DNA of 64,000 bases from Putridiphycobacter sp965230485 (GTDB lineage Bacteria > Bacteroidota > Bacteroidia > Flavobacteriales_D > Crocinitomicaceae), in assembly GCA_965230485.1 (NCBI GenBank), contig CBDDLA010000001.1, forward strand, positions 434,001 to 498,000, given 5' to 3'. The position numbers and the translations under genes are program-made. Of the stretch, positions 60,406 to 64,000 are shown in pieces. How positions within the stretch are numbered: position 1 is the first letter of the stretch; each line of letters starts with the position of its first letter. The notes under the pieces were generated by a model that searched no databases, had not been told where the DNA came from, and saw nothing but the letters and a program-made list of their open reading frames with translations.

Positions 60406-61806
60406 TTAAATATGAATTGGACGGTTGTCAGTGGCTGCCAACGCCGCTTCTTTTGTTGCTTCTGTATAAGTAGGGTGTGGATGCGAAATACGTGCTATAT
60501 CTTCGGCAGAAGCTCTAAATTCCATAGCGGTAACTGCTTCCATAATCATGTCAGCCGCTCTAGCACCAATAATATGCACACCTAGTACTTCATCTGTTTC
60601 TTCGTCAGCCAGTACTTTTACAAAGCCCATAATGTCCATACTGGCTCTTGCTCTACCAAGTGCTCTCATTGGAAAACTACCTGATTTGTATTTAACACCT
60701 GCCTCTTTCAATTGTTCTTCTGTTTGACCAACAGCTGCTACTTCGGGCCAGGTATAAACCACTCCAGGAATTAAATTATAATTAATATGTGGTTTTTCAC
60801 CATTCATGTATTCTGCTACATATATACCTTCTTCTTCTGCTTTATGCGCCAACATAGCGCCTTTGACAACATCACCAATGGCAAAAATATTCGGAACATT
60901 AGTCTGCAAATGCTCATTGGTTTCTATCATACCACGATCAGTAACCTTTACACCTGCATTTTCAAGGTTAACGCCTTCTGTGTATGGTTTACGACCAACA
61001 GATACTAAGCAGTAATCCCCTTCAAACACAACCTCTTCGTCTTTTTTATTCAAAGCTGTAATTTTTACCCCTTTACCTGTATTTTCAACCTTTTGTACTT
61101 TAGTCTGAAGGTTGAATTTAAAGCCTTCTTTCTTTAACACTTTCGTCAATTCTTTACCTAAAGCACGATCCATAGTTGGGATGATAGAGTCAGCGAATTC
61201 AAGTACCTCTACTTCTGTTCCTAATCTTGCATAAACACTTCCTAATTCAAGACCAATCACACCACCACCAATTACGATCATTCGTTTTGGTATTTCTTTT
61301 AACACTAAGGCTTCAGTAGATGTAATGATTCTATCCTTGTCTGGTTCCATCCCAGGAAAATAGTTTGGTTTAGAACCTGTTGCAATAATGGTTTTTACTG
61401 CTTCCAAAACCGTTTCTTTACCATCCTTATCAGTAACTTTAATATGTGTCGCATCTACAAAAGAACCTAGACCATGATGAACATCAATCTTGTTTTTGTC
61501 CATTAAATAAACGATACCAGAAGTGGTTTGATTTACTACCTCTTCCTTGCGTTGAATCATTTGCGCTAAATTGGCCTTTAAATTATCTAGTTCTACCCCA
61601 TGTTTCGAAAAATTATGAGCTGCATTAAAGTAGTGTTCCGAAGAATCCAATAAGGCTTTAGAAGGGATACAACCAACATTTAAGCAAGTACCACCAAGTG
61701 TATCGTATTTTTCAATTAAAGCTGTTTTCATGCCTAATTGGGCACAACGAATAGCTGCTACATATCCACCAGGACCAGATCCAATTACCACCACATCATA
61801 TTTCAT
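60406..61806 (-). CDS. lpdA: Dihydrolipoyl dehydrogenase (E3)
   Basis: 466 residues: FAD-binding VVVIGSGPGGYVAAIRCAQLGMKTALIEK, the redox disulfide in GGTCLNVGCIPSKALL (residues ~38-53), NAD-binding MIVIGGGVIGLELGSVYARLG (~175-195), the second FAD block NIFAIGDVV (~310), and the C-terminal interface with the catalytic His-Glu in HPHPTYTEATKEAAL. It reoxidises lipoyl groups of the pyruvate, 2-oxoglutarate or branched-chain complexes or the glycine cleavage system. It starts 21 nt after valS on the same strand, so they are probably co-transcribed, and it ends in a strong terminator. Confidence 0.96.
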   Translation of the reverse strand: MKYDVVVIGSGPGGYVAAIRCAQLGMKTALIEKYDTLGGTCLNVGCIPSKALLDSSEHYFNAAHNFSKHGVELDNLKANLAQMIQRKEEVVNQTTSGIVYLMDKNKIDVHHGLGSFVDATHIKVTDKDGKETVLEAVKTIIATGSKPNYFPGMEPDKDRIITSTEALVLKEIPKRMIVIGGGVIGLELGSVYARLGTEVEVLEFADSIIPTMDRALGKELTKVLKKEGFKFNLQTKVQKVENTGKGVKITALNKKDEEVVFEGDYCLVSVGRKPYTEGVNLENAGVKVTDRGMIETNEHLQTNVPNIFAIGDVVKGAMLAHKAEEEGIYVAEYMNGEKPHINYNLIPGVVYTWPEVAAVGQTEEQLKEAGVKYKSGSFPMRALGRARASMDIMGFVKVLADEETDEVLGVHIIGARAADMIMEAVTAMEFRASAEDIARISHPHPTYTEATKEAALAATDNRPIHI

Positions 61807-61827
61807 AATATCTTAATTTTAATCAAT

Positions 61828-64000
61828 TTAATTCGCCAATTCAGCAATTTTAGTTTCTAATATTTTTATCTTTTCAGAGGCATCCCGCTCTTTGTTTTTT
61901 TCGTTGGCTACCACTTGCTCTGGTGCACCAGAGACAAATCGTTCATTACTCAATTTTTTTTGAACAGAGTTGAGAAAGCCTTTGGTATAATCTAATTCAG
62001 ATTTTAGTTTTTCCAGCTCTGCTTCCACATCTATTTCATCTCCGAATGGTACAAAAAATTCATTATTTTTAGAAATAAATGAAAACGAATTAGGTACTTT
62101 TTCTTCAACGTATTCAAAATTAGAGAGGTTACCAATTTTTGAGATCACTGCATCAAATGATTTATCAAGGTCAACATTGGCTTTTACCATTAAATCTAAG
62201 CTGATTTTGTTCGCAATATTGTTCTCTTTACGAATATTTCGGATATGAGACACAATTTCGCAAGCCGTGTCAAAACCTTTAAGTAAATCCTTATCATACC
62301 TTTCAGCTTTAGGCCAACTGGCAATCACAATATCGTCCCCATCTACCCTTTCCGCCAATAAATGCCAGATTTCTTCAGCAATGAAAGGTGTAAAAGGATG
62401 CATTATTTTTAAAATTTTTTCAAAAAAGCCAATCGTTGATGCTAGCGTTTTTTGGTCAATTGGCTGCTGATAGCCAGGTTTAACGATTTCTAAATACCAT
62501 GAACAGAAATCATCCCAAACAAGCTTGTAGGTTGCCATTAATGCATCAGAAATTCTAAACTTGCTAAAATGATTATTAATGATTTCTAAAGTAGCATTAA
62601 AGCGATTTTCAAACCATTCAATGCCTCTTGAACTAGATTCTGGTTGCTCTATATCTTGAACAGTCCAGCTTTTGACTAGTCTAAAGGCATTCCAAACTTT
62701 ATTCGAAAAGTTACGCCCCTGCTCACATTGCGAGGTATCAAATGGTAAATCGTTACCAGCAGGTGAAGAAATCAAAATGCCTAACCTAACACCATCTGCA
62801 CCATATTCATCAATTAATGCCAGAGGATCAGGTGAATTACCTAATTGTTTTGACATTTTACGACCTAATTTATCACGAACAATACCAGTATAATACACGT
62901 TTTTAAACGGCGCTTTACCCATGTATTCATAACCAGCCATTATCATTCTGGCTACCCAGAAAAACATAATTTCTGGTGCCGTAACCAAGTCGTTAGTCGG
63001 GTAATAATAGTCGATTTCCTGATTGTTAGGATTAATTAAACCTTTAAATGAAGATATTGGCCATAACCAAGATGAGAACCAAGTATCTAAAACATCATCA
63101 TCTTGTTTTAAATCTGATGGAGAAATGGTCTTACCTATTTTATCTTTCACTTTTTGAATGGCCTCTTCAACCGTTTTAGCAATCACAAAATCATCATCTC
63201 CTTTCCCATAGAACCATGCAGGAATTCTATGCCCCCACCATAACTGACGAGAAATACACCAGTCGTTGATATTCTCCATCCAATGTCGGTAAGTATTTTT
63301 TAAATTATCTGGATGAAATTGAATGGTGCCGTTCATGACATTTTCTAACGCAGGAGTCGCTAATTTTTTCATGTCTACAAACCATTGTAAACTTAACTTA
63401 GGCTCAATAGGCACATCAGTTCTTTCAGAATACCCTACTTTATTGATATGGTCTTCAACCTTAACTAAATATCCTGATGTCTCCAGTTCTTTAGCAATTG
63501 CTTTTCGGACTTCAAATCGATCTTGTCCTTCATAATGCAAGCCATTTTTATTTAATAAACCTGAATCGGTCAAAATATCGATAGTCTCGAGGTTATGGCG
63601 CTTACCTAACTCATAATCATTTTCATCATGCGCTGGCGTAACCTTTAAACAACCCGTACCGAATTCCATCTCTACATAATCGTCAAAAATAATGGGGACT
63701 GCGCGCTCAGCAATTGGTACTATGGCTTTTCGACCTTTTAAATTGGCATATCGCGCATCATTGGGATTAACACAAATGGCCGAATCACCTAAAATGGTTT
63801 CAGGTCTTGTTGTTGCAATGGTTAACCATTCATCAGAAGTGCCTTCAATTTTATACCTGACATGATACAATTTAGAATTCACTTCCTTATGAATCACCTC
63901 TTCGTTACTTAAAGCGGTTTGAGCTGAAGGATCCCAATTGATCATTCTAACTCCTCTGTAAATCTTCCCTTTTTCAAATAAATCAATAAAGGTATCAATT
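61828..64000 (-). CDS. valS: Valyl-tRNA synthetase, C-terminal part (5' end outside window)
   Basis: The frame runs open through the right edge (ending IDTFIDLFEKGKIYRGVR before the internal Met at 63945), so the N-terminus with the HIGH motif is missing from the window. Visible are the CP1 editing domain (WLTIATTRPETILGDSAICVNP, GTGCLKVTPAHDENDYELG), WCISRQLWWGHRIPAWF, DVLDTWFSSWLWPIS, the KMSKS-equivalent GRKMSKQLGNSPDP, the anticodon-binding helical domain and a C-terminal coiled-coil arm (~last 65 residues, EAELEKLKSELDYTKGFLNSV). Valine-specific by overall pattern. lpdA follows 21 nt downstream. Confidence 0.95.
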   Translation of the reverse strand, partial: IDTFIDLFEKGKIYRGVRMINWDPSAQTALSNEEVIHKEVNSKLYHVRYKIEGTSDEWLTIATTRPETILGDSAICVNPNDARYANLKGRKAIVPIAERAVPIIFDDYVEMEFGTGCLKVTPAHDENDYELGKRHNLETIDILTDSGLLNKNGLHYEGQDRFEVRKAIAKELETSGYLVKVEDHINKVGYSERTDVPIEPKLSLQWFVDMKKLATPALENVMNGTIQFHPDNLKNTYRHWMENINDWCISRQLWWGHRIPAWFYGKGDDDFVIAKTVEEAIQKVKDKIGKTISPSDLKQDDDVLDTWFSSWLWPISSFKGLINPNNQEIDYYYPTNDLVTAPEIMFFWVARMIMAGYEYMGKAPFKNVYYTGIVRDKLGRKMSKQLGNSPDPLALIDEYGADGVRLGILISSPAGNDLPFDTSQCEQGRNFSNKVWNAFRLVKSWTVQDIEQPESSSRGIEWFENRFNATLEIINNHFSKFRISDALMATYKLVWDDFCSWYLEIVKPGYQQPIDQKTLASTIGFFEKILKIMHPFTPFIAEEIWHLLAERVDGDDIVIASWPKAERYDKDLLKGFDTACEIVSHIRNIRKENNIANKISLDLMVKANVDLDKSFDAVISKIGNLSNFEYVEEKVPNSFSFISKNNEFFVPFGDEIDVEAELEKLKSELDYTKGFLNSVQKKLSNERFVSGAPEQVVANEKNKERDASEKIKILETKIAELAN

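Overview
The window is about 64 kb of AT-rich chromosome from a member of the Bacteroidota, probably a free-living aerobic or microaerobic one. Four large secreted or adhesin-like proteins carry type IX secretion (T9SS) C-terminal domains: two of the gliding-motility-associated type B and two of type A. Many lipoproteins have Bacteroidota-style lipoboxes. Families largely specific to the phylum are present (DUF3078, GSCFA, TIGR03862 flavoprotein, TPR-SpoIIE fusion, an FtsK-LolA pair). Upstream regions repeatedly show the Bacteroidota -7 element TAnnTTTG, in two cases with TTTG 19-20 nt further upstream. I cannot name the genus.

Layout. 1-9.5 kb: the 3' part of a T9SS type B protein; an operon luxC-like acyl-CoA reductase / ABC ATPase / GSCFA protein; divergent from it a ferredoxin-comB pair; then a membrane transglutaminase, 3-hydroxybutyryl-CoA dehydrogenase and AMP nucleosidase. 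9.5-17.8 kb: a dimethylformamidase-like lipoprotein and two housekeeping operons, argS-lipoprotein-phosphohexomutase-aroC and ilvE-aroE, each with a recognisable promoter. 17.8-24.2 kb: recQ (no normal start codon), ftsK, lolA, a DUF3078 outer-membrane protein. 24.2-30.7 kb: a GMC oxidoreductase with its small subunit, a Glu-rich lipoprotein, a flavoprotein and a second T9SS type B protein. 30.8-37.9 kb: tRNA-Ser(GGA), a prokaryotic glutamate-receptor-type potassium channel, cydAB, a TPR-SpoIIE phosphatase, CvpA. 38-46.8 kb: an acyl-CoA carboxylase beta subunit, a Nudix protein, a second acidic lipoprotein, two T9SS type A proteins and a lytic transglycosylase.

46.8-57.8 kb is the most coherent accessory region. 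It holds a ROK sugar kinase, a GH92 alpha-mannosidase, a GH2 beta-mannosidase, CutC, a GH20 beta-hexosaminidase and a glycosylasparaginase. Together these enzymes could take a high-mannose N-glycan still attached to asparagine down to free sugars and aspartate, much as lysosomes do. CutC is locked into the middle of the operon by 4-nt overlaps on both sides. GH92 and GH20 share a related C-terminal module, and a 95-nt structured element sits between the two converging operons. No SusC/SusD pair, endoglycosidase or PNGase is present in the window.

57.9-64 kb: small secreted and membrane proteins, a lipoprotein, and lpdA downstream of valS, which runs off the right edge. Apart from the tRNA there are no RNA genes. 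I saw no insertion sequence, CRISPR array or prophage.
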